A DNA stretch of 64,000 nucleotides from Mya arenaria (GCF_026914265.1 NC_069125.1:64407479-64471478), one strand, 5' to 3'. Shown: positions 36,190 to 50,500, counted from the stretch's first letter. Made by a program: numbers and translations. Notes: generated by a model not told the origin, from the sequence alone.

Positions 36190-38450
36190 AAACAAATTAT
36201 GATCCTGTGACTTTACATTTCAAATCCTCGATTCATAACCATGTTTTCATGTTAACACTATCAAATTAGTTCATTCTTTTTGAGTGAGACTGCTATACTG
36301 ATAAATTGTACCTAAACTCCCTACAGTAGAGGAAATAAACATAAATATCATTGCAACAGATAATACAGATTGACATGAAGATATGAATGAGGTTACCATA
36401 ACACTTATCTTTTAATTCAATAAAATAAGTACTTAGAAAATCATCCCTTTGTTTGGATATTACCCTCAGGCATGATCTACTACTTTAAAGGTTCAGTGTT
36501 ATTTGACAGAAAGAGATACATGTTTATTTTGATTACTTGGCAAAAGGTAAAGTCAGCTTTATAGTAACATAAACAATGGTCGCAATTAGCACAAGCTCGC
36601 AAGCTCTGCACTGGTTGCAAGAATTCCAGCTTGTTCATCCAAAAGCTTGATTCTAAAGACTGATTTCTTCAACAAGGCTAAAAATTGTAAGATCACGAAC
36701 CAAAAAGAAAATTTTACTAGCAAAATCAAACAAAATTCACTTAAACTCTCCAATAAAGCTCTAAAATCCATATTGTAACATCTCATTTCATCAAAACAAT
36801 CATATGACACATGTGTTGATATGGTTTTATGAGGAGTCTTTTCTGTCAAAATGAATGTAACTAAGACGTTTCACCCTGCACTAGTCTGTATGAGAGTCTT
36901 TGATACTAACAAAATTCAAGGAAGTCCTTAATTGCTCACCGTTTCTCAACTTTTATTCTCTAGCTGGATAACCAACAGTAAGAGGCAACAAATAATTAGC
37001 ACACAAAATTGATTGTTCACAAATATTAAGTTTTCAGAAAAATGTTTTCATAGGAGGTCCTAACAACACCCATTCAAGACTGATAAAAAACAGTAACAAG
37101 TAAAACAACAAAGCTATAGAACAAACAAGGAACTACCAAAGTGCAAATTACTGTAACAACATATTGTAAGACATTTTCAAAAGGTATACATATAGAGCAA
37201 CAGATGTCCATTGATAAACAATCCATCATTGAATTTAATAGGATTACAGAAGGCTTTAGTATAAACTTCATTTTGTTATAAAAACATGGAGTCAATATCT
37301 GTGCCACATTTATTTTGCCTTCATGCATTTGTTTCATTTTAATAGGATTATATTCATGAGTAAATGCTAGGAAAAGAATCAGAAACAAAAGTAATCCTAG
37401 TTCCAGAACATAAATCACTATGTAATACATTGAATGTTCACCCACTGTAGATGCATTAAGCAAATAAATCATAATACTGTTTCACCTTTTGTCTTCTGAC
37501 CGCTTTACGATCGCAGCCGTTCTTATTAAAAACGCTGCAGAACTCGATGCGAATCTCATTTGAATTAAGCTTGTATCAATGACTATCTGAATCCGCTATG
37601 CGGCTCAAGAACCCGCTTAGGAATTGTGACATCGCGTAAAAATATTGCCAGAAAAGACGTCGCGAAAATGTGTGACATTTCTACGTAATCAGACTTTTGA
37701 ACAGGTCTTTTTTTTTTTGGGGGGGGGGGGGGGGGGTGTCGCCGGGTCCAGACCGATTGAGGTTCCAAAGTTTTAGAAGCCCTGCTATGTATGTAACCTA
37801 AAGTTTTTTGTAAAAAACATATCTTTAACAAAAGTCAAAACAGAAATGACAAGTGATTGAATGGATTTACGGCATATTTTAAATATAAAAACATTAATTC
37901 TGGTTTGCAAATCTAGTTTCACTTTGGATCTTCAAGTTTTGCAGTAAATATAATCATAGTTTTTCTTTGGATGAGATTTTGATTGGCTGTTCTATCTTGC
38001 TTATGAAATTGCTCGGGGAAAATGTCTATGCGGTTATTTCTTTCAATCATTGTTTGTCGCGACTATCTGTTGACTTCATTTGGGTTATTCCATAAATTAA
38101 AATAGCTGAATTTTAGTTTTGTAACATAAGAAATTCCCACATGTCAAACAGTTCCCTTCACATGCATATTGAAAATTTAAACTGTTATTTGTCTTTAAAC
38201 TTTATCTATGGTACACTTGAATGTCTGAGAGATCATAGCCGATGTTGAGAAATTTGCTACATGGGCATGCTTGCTCATTGAAATGATTCCTTTAAATTCA
38301 TTGTTTTTTTATTTATTTTTATAACTTTGACACTACTATTCAAATACACATATGCTACCCTTATTACAGCTATGGGCTCATGTTTACAAATTACAAATTC
38401 ATGGATAAGCAGCCTTATCTGACCCTAAAATTTGGTGTGTAGTCGGAAGT
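36190..38450. other. Upstream region of the OTULIN-like gene
   Basis: No coding exon recognised. A relatively CpG-rich patch at 37,480-37,640 ends, on the minus strand, with ACAAAAG before GTGAAACAG, which could be a 5' UTR exon with its donor. A T-run plus G-run (37,708-37,737) follows. The remainder is AT-rich. Confidence 0.3.
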
Positions 38451-38451
38451 A

Positions 38452-38765
38452 ACAATAATGCATGTATAGGGAACTTTTTTTTCAACATTTGGATTTTCAC
38501 TTTGTTCTCTAATTATCTAATTACCAAGTTGACTGATTCATACCAATGTAAAATATACTCTTCAATTGTAATTCCACGATATTTAACACTGCATTGTTAA
38601 ATAAAAACACAAAAGTTACACATAAATTATTTTTAGCAAATACCTTTCTCTTATTACACTTAGTGTTTCATGAAAGACGAATTCATATCGATCTGTCAAC
38701 AAAGCATCGCCATTTTTTTAATCATTTAGCAGGTGCCATTTATCTTTCCGCTCAATATACTTAGT
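38452..38765 (+). repeat. Dispersed repeat, copy 1 of 2
   Basis: About 310 bp that match 54,201-54,527 in the same orientation. Shared phrases include AAATAAAAACACAAAAGTTACA, read here as overlapping pieces, plus AAAGCATCGCCATTTT and TTATCTTTCCGCTCAAT. Identity is roughly 75-80% by eye. This copy lies right of the OTULIN-like gene's first exon and left of tRNA-Gln. Confidence 0.75.
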
Positions 38766-39255
38766 GCTGGGATCTATCATTCTTGGCTAGGAAAACAACA
38801 AAAATGTTAACGCACATTATTGTGGCTCAGTCATGTAATTATAATATAATAATTATATGCAGATGCTTTCAATGCTTAGCTTTAACCTATCCATACGAAC
38901 AGGAAACAAAACTACAGAACTTACTTTGGACAAACCATGTAATCTGAATATAATATTATTATTTATTATCTCTGACATGATGTTTAACGTCACAATATAT
39001 AAATGTTACAAAGAAGTGTTTCTTTAAAGAAAACTAAAGAGAGACAAAAACTACACATTAAAAATAAATTAATAACAGTTTTACCTGATAAAAAATCATC
39101 ATTTATCAGTTTATTTGTCAAACTGAAATTATGATAAATTTTCATCACAATCACTCCAACGCTTGACTCATTAGTAAATCAACCACCATAAAGACACGGA
39201 GTAGATTGCACTTAGAAGCTTTATATACATAAATAAGTTTCCCGCCAAAAGGGAC

Positions 39256-39327
39256 GGTTCTATGGTGTAATGGTTAGCACTCTGGACTTTGAATCCAGCG
39301 ATCCGAGTTCAAATCTCGGTAGAACCT
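39256..39327 (+). tRNA. tRNA-Gln (TTG)
   Basis: A complete 72-base cloverleaf. The acceptor stem GGTTCTA pairs with TAGAACC and is followed by T. The D stem is GTGT/GCAC. The anticodon arm CTGGA-CTTTGAA-TCCAG gives anticodon TTG. The T arm is CCGAG-TTCAAAT-CTCGG. Internal Pol III boxes are present (TGGTGTAATGG; GTTCAAATC), and a T7 run at 39,344-39,350 can terminate transcription. The 3' CCA is not encoded, as expected in a eukaryote. No intron. Confidence 0.95.
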
Positions 39328-39342
39328 CGGAATTTTCCACCT

Positions 39343-39350
39343 CTTTTTTT
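39343..39350 (+). terminator. Pol III terminator of tRNA-Gln
   Basis: A T-run about 16 bases after the tRNA 3' end. Confidence 0.7.
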
Positions 39351-39710
39351 ATGACATTTTGCTGTGCAACACAAACAGTCTATTGGTGACCCTCGAAGTT
39401 TAAGTATTGGTAAGCTGTGCATCTCCATTTTATTGCACTGGTGTCACATTAGGTGCAAATTTCCTGTGTATTTTCTTATTGGCTCAGGGCCATATAAGGT
39501 TGATACTTATGGTGTAGCTCATCTCAATGTCTCACAAATACATATAAACAATACGCATAGCTAATGTGTTAATAAGAAACAAATAAGAGTGATAAGCTTT
39601 TAAATAGTTATAGATCTATAACATATATATATTTAAATCCACTTTAAATGCATGGTCACCATTGTTATTTCCAAATTGTGAAGCATCACGGTTAAATCAA
39701 ATAAACAGGT

Positions 39711-41263
39711 TTTTAGCTCGACTATTCGAAGAATAAGGAGGGCTATACTACTCGCCCCAGAATCGGCGTTGGTGTCCGGTTAAAGCTTTAGGGCAAGTTG
39801 GGATTTTCACTTATAACTCCAATACCCTTCATTTTATTGACTTAAAACTTCACTCAGTTTTATCCTTAATACAAGTTATGGCCCCTGATTGACTTAGGTT
39901 AAAGTTTTAGGGCAGGTTAAAGTTTTAGGGCAAGTTGAGATTTTCACTTAGATGTCCAATACCCTTAATTTAATTGACTTAATACTTCACACAGTTGTTC
40001 AGGGCCATCACATAATGAGGTTAGATAACTCCATATTATCTTTTATACAAATTATGGACCCTGATTGACTATGGAACAAAGGTTAAAGTTTTAGGGCAGG
40101 TTGGGATATTTATTGATAACATTTATTCCCTTCATTCAATTGACTTAATACTTCACACAATTGTTCAGGACCATCACACAATGAGGTTACATAACTCCAT
40201 TATTATCCTTATTAGGTTAAAATTTTAGGGCAGGTTTAAGTCTTAGGGCAAGTTGGGATTTTAATAAAAAAACTTCTATTCCCTTCATTCAATACACTTA
40301 ATACTTCGCAGAATTATTGACTAACATCTTACAACAAGGAACATAACTCCATTTTAACCCTAAATACATATTATGGCCCTTGAATGATTTTTTTTAATTT
40401 TTCTTTTAATTTGTTTTGAAGTGCACATTTTTATATTCTTAACCACATTTTCATAAAGGGAAAACAAGTTATTTGAATGACTTGCTTCATTGTTCGGGCG
40501 GGCTGGTGGGAGGGCAGCGTCAAAGTCACCTTATGTATTGAATAATTTTAGCTAGGTTTGACCTGAAGATACCAAACTTGGTATATATGAAGAATTAATG
40601 GAGACCTTTTATGGGAATGCGTTTGAGGCCCCTAGGATCAAGGTCAAGGTTACTATTTATAGAAAATGGGTTGGTATTGAATAAGTTAGGGTCTACATAT
40701 TGTGACCAGACTTGGTATATAGGAAGAGTTTATAGAGACCTTTCCTGAGATTGTGTTTTGGGCCCCGAGAGTTATGGTCTAGGTCAAGGTCACTGTTGCT
40801 ATAAATAGAAAAATGGTTAGTACTGAATTACTCAAGTAAGGGTTGACATAGTGTGACCAAACTTGGTATTTAGGACAAGTTTATGCAGAGCTTTCATGGA
40901 TTGCCTTTTGGCCCCCTTGGGTTAAAGTCACTGTTACTAAAAATAAATTACTGTTTCAATTATGGTTGACATACTGTGATCAAACTTGATATGTAGGAAG
41001 AGTTTATGGAGGACTTCCATGGGATTGTGTTTGGGGCCCTTAGAATCAAGGTCACTGCATGTTACAAAAAATAGAAGAAAGCAGTTGAAACTGAATCTCT
41101 TCTGCCAATCATTAAAAACCTGGTTTTGTCACATTGCGATTCTTGTTCACTTTTTAATTTGATTGTTTTATTGCTTTTGACAGGCACATATTACATCGTT
41201 ATTGTATTCACTTCTAAGTCAAATCAGCGTAGTCGAGTGCGCTGTCTTACGACAGCTCTTGTT
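39711..41263 (+). mobile_element. Helentron-like element, complete, 1.55 kb
   Basis: It starts TTTTAGCTCGACTATTCGAA. It ends with the reversed sub-terminal repeat TAGTCGAGTGC, a perfect stem-loop (GCTGTC-TTAC-GACAGC, 41,241-41,256) and CTCTTGTT. The interior has two cores: about 39,780-40,390 with TTAAAGTTTTAGGGCAAGTT phrases, and about 40,550-41,060 with GACCAAACTTGGTAT phrases, each near 150 bp per unit. There is no coding capacity. The 60.67-kb element shares its first and last bases. Confidence 0.7.
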
Positions 41264-42253
41264 ATATATGCTATTACTCTTATTCTAAGGTATTATAATA
41301 ATAATATTATTTGAAAAAAGCAACAGATACTAAAAGACAAGATGTATCATTCATTACTATATTACACATTTAGCACTGCACAGCATGACACTCAGATTGG
41401 AGATCAAAAAAATAAAAACATAAAATATTTAAAATCAATACGCAATAAGTTGTGTACTATACACAGATTTTAGGTGTGGGTGTGGAAGGGGGTGGGAGTC
41501 ACTTATAGAAGGCTTAAACTAGGTCTTTAAGTATATGTAATCTGCATTTGTATATATATTGTAAGTCTCTAGTTGATTGTCTAATGGGCCTTGAACCATT
41601 TACCTCTAAATAGGGTCTTTGTTGAATATCTGGTCCCTGGGCATGGTAGTGTACAACTTGCTGCATCATGATGACTCCCTGTACCTGATCTTCTCTTCCA
41701 GAAGACACTGAATACTGTTGAACAGGAACATACCATCCATGCCATTGCATGATTGTTTTTACCATACATAAAACATTATTATTTCACAGTATTCAGGATA
41801 CATGTATTTTGAACTTACTTTTTGTAACAGTTGCGCATAAAATGTAGACTATCTCTTGTTCTTGACCTTGAACTAACACATTCTAATACACATCACATTA
41901 TGTAATTTTCATTGTGTAGTTTTTTTTGTTTTTATTTTTCATATTAATAATTCAAATAGTGCTTGTGAACATCAAATGGTACCTACTCAATTTGATTGCA
42001 AGTTTCACACATCAGTATTTACTTGTTAAGTCTCAAACTTTCATAGTTAGTTGTCATCTCTTGTTGAAGCTGTTTTAAAAGAAACATTCTCTTGTTTAAT
42101 AACAGTGACCTTGACCTTAAAGGGACTGTACACCTGTAACGAATCTCAGGACAATTATTTAATAGAATGTGTTACACTTTGATATCATAATGTGTTACAC
42201 TTTTGATATCATATTTGTAAAAAAAAGTACCAAAATGTAAAAAAAAAATTGTG

Positions 42254-42325
42254 TCCGAGACTGGATTCGAACCCGTGTCACCAAAATTGCAGTCCAGCGT
42301 CGTATCCACTGAGCTATGACGGCTT
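42254..42325 (-). repeat. tRNA-like Pol III unit, copy 1
   Basis: On the minus strand it shows an A box (TAGCTCAGTGGATA) and B box (GGTTCGAATCC). The anticodon-like loop CTGCAAT would give GCA (Cys). A run of T ends the unit immediately after. The acceptor stem does not pair properly, so this is a tRNA-derived SINE-like unit, not a working tRNA. Confidence 0.7.
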
Positions 42326-42553
42326 ACTCTAATTGGGTGACATAATTAAGCTATACACCTTACTCTGTAATATCACGTGATAACACCGACTAGCCAATCA
42401 TGCATAAGGAATGAATTCTACTAGGCAGACATACCCAGTAATCTTTAATGGAAAAATACGAAATAACTGCTATTAAAACTTAAATAAATTGTAAACTATG
42501 TGGTACTTCAGTTAGTAAGTTTAAAAAAGTACCAAAATGTAAAAAAAAAATTG

Positions 42554-42628
42554 TGTCCGGGACTGGATTCGAACCCGTGTCGCCAAAATTGCAGTCCAGC
42601 GTCGTATCCACTGAGCTATGACGGCTTA
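42554..42628 (-). repeat. tRNA-like Pol III unit, copy 2
   Basis: Nearly identical to the unit about 304 bp to the left, with the same A and B boxes and trailing T-run. Differences include CGCC versus CACC and GGGAC versus GAGAC. Confidence 0.7.
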
Positions 42629-43859
42629 CTCTAATTGGGTGACATAATTAAGGTATACACCTTACTCTGTAATATCACGTGATAACACCGACTAGCCAAT
42701 CATGCATAAGGAATGAATTCTACTAGGCAGACATACCCAGTAATCTTTAATGGAAAAATACGAAATAACTGCTATTAAAACTTAAATAAATTGTAAACTA
42801 TGTGGTACTTCAGTTAGTAAGTTTCAATGCATTGTACACATTAATACCAAGTTTATGACAGTTTTCGACAATTTTCTTTTTTTCTTGCAAATTGATCATC
42901 TGGTGCACAGTTGCTTTAACATTGACCATGGCAAGCATTTGATAAATAGATAATAAAATGTTATAAACATTATACTTATATACAAACATATAACTTTTGA
43001 TTTAAAACACTGTTGTGCCCTTTGTACAGAAAGAAGGTACCAATCAGAAAGCATTTTTCTATATTTTGTCACAGTGATCTTGACCTTTAATACAAGCCAT
43101 GCCTGTTTCAATGGAAAAGCAAGATGTATAAACACATCGCATACTATGTCCTCCCGAGCCAAAGATATTGAACAGAAAAAAATAAATAATTTGACATTGA
43201 CCTTATCTAACAAATCAAATCAAGTATCCCTATAAGAGTATGTTTTAGTAAATATGATCTTGACTATTATTTAGACAGTGACCTTGACACAACTTGCCCC
43301 AGTACATTGTATGCTTGAAGCTACATGTATATTGAAAGTTCAATCAAAGTTTTTCCTTGTTGTTGGTCTCAAATCTGTTTATTGCATGAATTTGATTTTG
43401 TAGGGTCACAGTTTTGGTTGTTCTAATCTTCTGCTACATGTACAAATGCATTTCAGAATAAAAAATTGATTTGTTAAATAATTTTACAAAATTTCTTAGT
43501 GCAATTTACATAATTATATACAGCTTATCATGCTAATCCAGCATGACACTGGCAAAACCGCATGTTGATGTATGATATGATCTAATGTGTTTTGGGGAGA
43601 TTTGCTGTTTTCTGAACTTCATTGTTGTTATAAAAAAGACAAGGACAGTTAAAAGTATTCATTTGATATATTATGAAATAAATAACATTAATGTCAATAT
43701 ACAAATGAATCAGTGTTACAGTAATAGAACTGAGTAATTAAAATCAAAAATGTAAATAGTAAACTAAATTTGTACTAGAAATTATTTGATTATACCAGTA
43801 TTTAACTCAAAGTTGTTTTTTTCTGGGATATGGAGAGAATTGTAGGTGTTGTGTTGAAG

Positions 43860-44460
43860 GGGTGAACATTGGAAATCTGTGAAGGCTTGTAAGAGAAACA
43901 AAGCAGATATGGCAGTGTAACAGACCAACGATTTCAAGAAAATCTTTCAGGGGGCTGCAGGGATACACAGCTGACATAAAATCCATGGCTTGAACACCCA
44001 TGACTTTGAAATGTGACATTGGCTTTGAGTCTGCAAGCCTTGAAGGCAAATAGTGCACTTGGTCTAGGCTTGGTGAATATTTGACCCAAGTTTTATGAAA
44101 ATCCTTCACAGGTGTAACAGATACAGATGCAGACTGGACACAAAGGTATACTCAAAATCTATGGCAAGAACCTTTGACCTTTAACTGTGACCTTGACATT
44201 GAGCTAGCATGTTTTGATGAGGTGAGCAATTAACCCAAGTTTCATGAAAATCTTTATAGGAGTTAAGGAGTTAAGGAGAAATGGAGCAGATATGAAATCT
44301 ACCACTCAAACCTTTGACCTTAAACTGAAGCTGGCGGGCCTGGAATGTGTGCTCTGCATGCTTTTTTTGATGTGGTGAGCATTTGACCCAAGTTTTAGGA
44401 AAATCCTTCCATTGGGTTAGGAGATACAGAGCGGACACACAAGTGTGACATACAGACACC
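43860..44460. repeat. Diverged tandem repeat, about 152-bp unit
   Basis: The phrase TTTGACCCAAGTTTTATGAA or a close variant recurs at about 44,073, 44,224 and 44,377, with an older copy near 43,925. It also includes GACCTTTGACCTT phrases. It resembles the tandem cores of the Helentron-like elements, but no element ends were found. It lies just beyond the stop codon of TBCCD1. Confidence 0.65.
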
Positions 44461-44566
44461 GGCTATATAAACAATATATCTCCTCCTGAACAAAACTACA
44501 TTTAAAAATATTTCCTAAACATCAATGAACAATTTCTTCATGTAAATCAATTAAAACAGCCCATAA

Positions 44567-47500
44567 TCAATGTTTTGCAGTTTGAGGCACAGCAAGATTA
44601 TCCAGTTCTCTTTTATGGCCGGACTCTGACAACCAGATGTGGAAGCGACTCTCCACAAGCCCCTGAAACTCCTTCCTCTGTTCCCGTGTCAGCCCCGCCT
44701 CCTTCACTGTCTTCTGCCATGAGTCAATCTGCCGGTTTCTTTGGGCAATTGCCCTCTGGTACTTGCTTGGTAGGCCCCCAGGAATGGCGCGTGTGGGCCC
44801 CTCCATCTCAAAAGGCATGTTGAATGTGAAGAAGTCGGTGATTGGCATAAGTTCCCACACTGGAGTGTCCTCCTTGTGGTCTGGCCCAATACACAATGGC
44901 TGGTCCCACATGTTCCTCTGTACACCTGCAATACAAAAGGTTCGTTGTGAAAAATGAAATACATATGTAAACCTATTTTAAATACAATACAGATGTACCT
45001 GAGTTAAATGCAATACAGATGTTTGTCTGTGTTTAATGCAATACAGATGTAGTATTGTTATCAATGCAAAATGCAGATTTATTCCAGTGGTTTATACAGT
45101 ACAGATGTATCTCTGTGTTTAAAAATACAATACAGATACAGTTAACTTTGTTGTCTTGCTAACATATTACTCAGCTGACATAGGTAATTTTAGAATTTTA
45201 GAATTGATAATATGCTTTCTATTACACACCCACATCTAACTATCCTGTACATCTATGCATGGCACACATTAGCACTTGATCAACTAGAAATGTGTCCATA
45301 GGACACGGATGCCCCCACTTCGATTTTTTGTCACAGAAAATAAGCCATAATGATTATTCAGGATAATCTCAAGTCTTTTTTTGCAAATAAAGGGCCGTAA
45401 CTCCTAAATGACAAAAGCGATTTCCATGGCTATCGAACTTGATCAAGATATTATGGTCACAATCATGTATGTAAAGTTTGGTGAGGATTGGACACATACT
45501 TTTCAAGAATTAGATTGGAAACATATATTTTTGAAGTATTTTTGGCAAAAAAGGGCCGTAACTCCTAAATGACTAAAGCGATTTCCATGACTATCGAACT
45601 TGATCAAGATATTATGGTCACAAACATGTGTTTAAAGTTTGGTGAGGATTGGACAAACAGTTTTCAAGAATTAGATCGGAAACAATCTTCGGGACGTACG
45701 TACGTACAGACAGACAGACGTACGTACGGACAAGGGCAACCCTATATGCCGCCACTTTGTGGGGGCATAAAAAGCTGAATACAAAGCCTTACCGATGCCG
45801 GCCTCTGCCATGTGCTCCTCCAGTTTTGGGTAGTGTGTGTGGTAGGGGGCCAGCTGTATGGAGTCATTACCGCTCAGGATCACAGGGGGGTTGGGCGTTA
45901 ACACATGCAGGGTACACAATGTGCATGAGCTGAAATGTAATGCTCTTCTGTACAACTGCAATCAATACATCATTTGAATAGGTTTCCCCATGTTTAATTA
46001 AACAGTAATTACACAGAATCATTTTTACCATTTTGGGTAACTAAGTATCTGAAATTAATTGGCATACAGAAAGAACATTAATGGAAAAAACAAAATATGG
46101 TATTTAAAATATGCCACAGTAACAGATTTGAATCTGCTTTGAAACGGACACAATTTGTGCTGTGTATAACCTGTTATAATCCTGAGAACAGTTTCATCTT
46201 TGAGAAAACAGATGTGTGACTAACCTGACAGTGACAATCCTGGCTGTGGCTATCAGCGTGACTGACTCGCAGTGGCTCAAGTACACATGTGTTTCCACCG
46301 GACCCAGTATCACAGTCGTGTTATGGCACTTCTCTATCGTAACTGACCTGTGATATTGATCAATAGTGTAAAAAGTAATCAGTTTCCTTATAACACAGTG
46401 ATAAGAGTGTATCAATGATCAATACTGATGGTAAACAAAACCATAATTATGAAGTCAAAGTACCATAAATAAAATATTTTTCGAAACATATTATATTATG
46501 ACCACATCTGAAAGTAAAAAGATCTGTTAAAAATTCTTAACAATAATCAAAGGCTTAAGTTCAGAGGTGCATTTGTACTATACCACTGAGAGACCTACCT
46601 GAGGGGAGAGAGTAGGTAAAGGAAGGCAGAGTGGCAGCGGTGGATCTTCACACTGCTGTTCTCCAGGGTACCGGAACTCTGGAATACAAACATCCATCAT
46701 TTGCAGCTTGCTGATTTTAAAATATGCACCAAACACACATGAAAAGGAAGCTTAGGATCAAGCTCTTCTACCACATTTAACATTTTAAGGTAAGTGTCTA
46801 CTTTCTGAACTTCCTTTGTGATTAACTAATAGTAAAAATATATTTTGATGAATTCATTTTAATACTGTTTAAGAAAACAATATCTTTCATATAAAAACCA
46901 GAGATGATTTATTTTGAAAAAGCACTTGTCTCCCCAATTGTGTGATTGCAGGTGAGAAATAATCAATGATTGACATGAAATTTGTACATTTGGACTGGAG
47001 TTGAACAAACATAGAGGTCATCTACTGGTCATGACCAACCTGCTTACCAAGTATGAAGTTCTTGGATCCAAGTATGAAATTTCTGGGTCCAAGCATTCTT
47101 TAGACATTCAGCAGAAACAAAGAGTGACGAATGGACTGGTGACCAACAAATTGTTTCTCACCTGAAGGTCACTGTGACCTTGACCTCAAACTCAAAAGGG
47201 ATCATCTGCTGTCATGACCAACTGGCATACCATGTATGAAGATCATGGGTGCAAGTGTTCTTTAGTTGTTGAGCAGAAACTGTTCTTTCACCTCAACCTT
47301 GACATTTGACCTTCTGGCCTCAAAAAGGTGTCATCAACTAGTCATGACCAGCTGGCATAAAAGCGTACAAAATTCCTTGGTTCAAGTGTTATTTAGATAT
47401 TGAGCGGAAAACTGTATCTCAAAGTTACCACAACTTGACCTTTGACCCTCTGGCCTCAAAATCAACAGGGTTCATCTACTAGTCATGACCAACTGGCATA

Positions 47501-50500
47501 CCAATGATTAAGTTCCTGGGTGCAAGCGTTCTTTAGTAATTGAGAGCATACAATTTTTTTACACCTCAAGGCCACCACAACTTTAACCTTTGACCTTTTG
47601 ATTCCAAAATCAAAAGAGGTTGTCTACTAGGCATGACCAACTGGCATAACATGTATTAAATTCCTTGGTGCAAGCATTCTGAAGTTATTGAGCAGAAACA
47701 AAGACTGACTGACGGGGCAAAAACAATATGTCTCCCCAGAAGAAGGGAGACATAAAAAAGTGAGAAAATTACCCTAGATATGGTCTGTTTCCCTACTTGG
47801 CTCATTATAATGATCTTGTTCCTGAAAAACAAATTGCATTTTTATGTTAAGTATTTTGTCTTTTACTTATTATGGAACAAGTATGGTATATTGAATTAGA
47901 CATGTTATTTGATGTTTTAAAAACTGACATATTCTAAAACACATTTCCAAAACATAACTAATCCTTATTTTTTTTGTTAAATTTCCTAATTGTAACTACA
48001 TGCACTTTTAATTGTGCTCATTAACGCGTAAGTTTGTACCCTTTGATGTGTTCCTTTGGCACAGTGTGAGCGTTGGTGGCTATTCTCCCCCTTTTGGTCT
48101 GGGTCTCCTTCCCCTCCTTGAGGTCATCACCTGCCACTGAAAACACAAGTTTTAGATATGTGAACATCACCACATCCACATAGTACAGAAAACAACAGTT
48201 TTACATGTGTATAGCACCACATTAACAGCCCTTTCTTCAGGAAACACAAATGCAGCATGATAAGTGTGGCTGTCATCTGGCACAGAAAAACAAACTTTAT
48301 ATATGTGAACGGTACCACATTAACATTCCCTCCTGGTAGTCACCCAGCACAGGAAAAACTTGCATATGTGAACACCCCACATAAACAGCCGGGCCAGGTG
48401 ACAAATGCCTTCATTTACAGCCTCCAAATTAATTAAAAACATTAATTCTATTTTTAACTTTATAAATTAACCGTTAATTTGTTGCAATTATGTAAATTAC
48501 TTAACAGCAGAAAATTCAAATTTAAAACAATATCTGAGACCGCGCACTCGACAATTCCCCCCTCCCTACAAGATAATTACCTGACTTGACTAGTAAGAGG
48601 TTAGATGGGAGCCCTTGTATAAACTTTCAATGCAATACTTCCAGTAGTATCTGAGTTATTGACTTATGTTATCTAACTTGTTTAATTAAGTAAGTTGTAT
48701 AGTTGAAAACACATGTCTTAATTTTCAATGCCAAACATGATGCATTTGCTGGTATATCTACTTAAATGTGGTTACCATCAATACCTTAACCAGATTTTAC
48801 ACCAGTAAGTCAAATAAATAAGGGCCAACATTTGCATCTTATGCAAAATAGACTTATTTTAATTTGATACTATATCTAAGTTGGTTGTAAAGTTAGGAAC
48901 ACGTGTTTGAAGGTTTTCATGATGGTTATGCTGAAACATAAACTTAAATGTGGTTACATGCAAAACCTTTACCAGAATTTCTAAGTTGAATAATAAAGAT
49001 ATCATGTGTATATATTCAAGAGAGCGTTATGTCACATGAATAATTGAGTAAATTGGATGGTTAGGAACACTTGTGTTCAAATGCAGTACATTAAGTATTT
49101 GCTGATATATCATATATTAAATAAAATGTGCTTGCATACAAAACCTTAACCAAGTAGTGACGCAGCAGACACCAGGGTGAATAGTATAACTCTCCTTATT
49201 CTTAAAATAGTCAAGCTAAAAATGACAGAAAGCCCCCCAAAAAGCTAAAATACTGAATCAACTGTAACATCATATAATGTTAAGTATTTTTAACCATAGG
49301 GAAATGATAATAATCATCAAAGTTCAAATTCTGACCTCCCATTGGCCAAGAGAGGCGTCGGCCACTGGCAATACATGCCGATATTCCGAACGGGTTCTGT
49401 ACAAGCGAGTCCTTGATCCAATTCTGCAGCAGCCGCAGGGAAAAACTCCGCATCAACTGAAATCATGAGTGCACTGTTTTACTATTTAACAATATTAACA
49501 AATTTACTTACCCCGGGTTACCTATCTTTATTCCTCATTAACAATTACTATAGCTGCAAATGAATATTAAGATTTCGTGATTAAATCAGTATCAAATCTT
49601 ACAGTATATGCAAATCTATTTTTATTAGGGATGGCAACGAGTAGTAAAATTAATACTAGAGTACTCGGACGATTGTTCGATCGAGTACTCGGGTACTCGA
49701 TTACTCGGAAAAATTGAGTATGTGTTCGCAAAGACAAGATTGTGTCACGGACCTATAAACCATAGGTCCGTGATTGTGTATACATGTATCGTTAATGACG
49801 TATATTGTGCGTTGGCCGTATTATTGGTCATTTTCACCTTTAAAGTAAACTTTCATTACGTATTTTAACAAAAAATGATATAAAATGAAAACAAATGTTG
49901 TTTCAGGCTTTTAATTTGTCTTATTCGTTTCATTTTATACAAGTATGCACTGCAGAAATGAACAACAATCAGAATTACAATGAAAGAAAATTAATAGCAT
50001 ACATAAAAATAGTGAACGAAATTCAATACGAAGTTCAGTTGTTTACTCTACAATTATTTTTTTTACTGCGTAATTGTTGTTTACCTCATTAATATTCATA
50101 ATTCTTGATTTAAAATATCAACCAATCAATTGTGATAATCATTGCAAATTTTTTTTATTCATATTTTATCATCTTTACATGAAATAGTTAAGATATATTT
50201 TAAGCATGGTCCCATCAAAGATGCTCTTTTTTGTACCTTTGAGTATCCACTTTTGTGCTGGACTGTTTGCAGCATGGCAATGTCCAGAAGGGGTTGAAGT
50301 GTCCTAGAAAATGATATAAATTGTATGTTTTGTCTTTCTTTTATCAGACACCCATATTGCTGTTGATAATCACACTACAGCCATGCTGAGGATCTGTGAG
50401 CAACAGAAATCCTGTTAAAACCATGGGACGAGTCCATACTTAGCAACATTAAACTGATATGAAAACAAAATAATATCTCAATGCTTTTAATTTTTAATAT

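Larger units (their letters stand above)
42121..42915. mobile_element. TTAA-flanked MITE carrying two tRNA-like units
   Basis: TTAA occurs on both sides (42,117-42,120 and 42,916-42,919). The ends are imperfect inverted repeats: AGGGACTGTACACC on the left, AGCAACTGTGCACC read inward from the right. TTAA targets are used by piggyBac- and Kolobok-type transposons. The interior is a roughly 304-bp unit in tandem (about 42,220-42,524 and 42,525-42,828, nearly identical), each with a Pol III tRNA-like unit on the minus strand. A 23-bp phrase, AATGTGTTACACTTTGATAT, is also doubled near 42,168. Confidence 0.75.

Noticed and set aside
37074-37472. 132-codon hydrophobic minus-strand frame
   Set aside because: Low-complexity AT-rich composition gives Leu/Ile/Phe-rich frames; no start context, splice site or family motif.
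42254-42628. Two tRNA-Cys genes
   Set aside because: Acceptor stems do not pair; the A/B boxes and T-run fit SINE-like units within a MITE.
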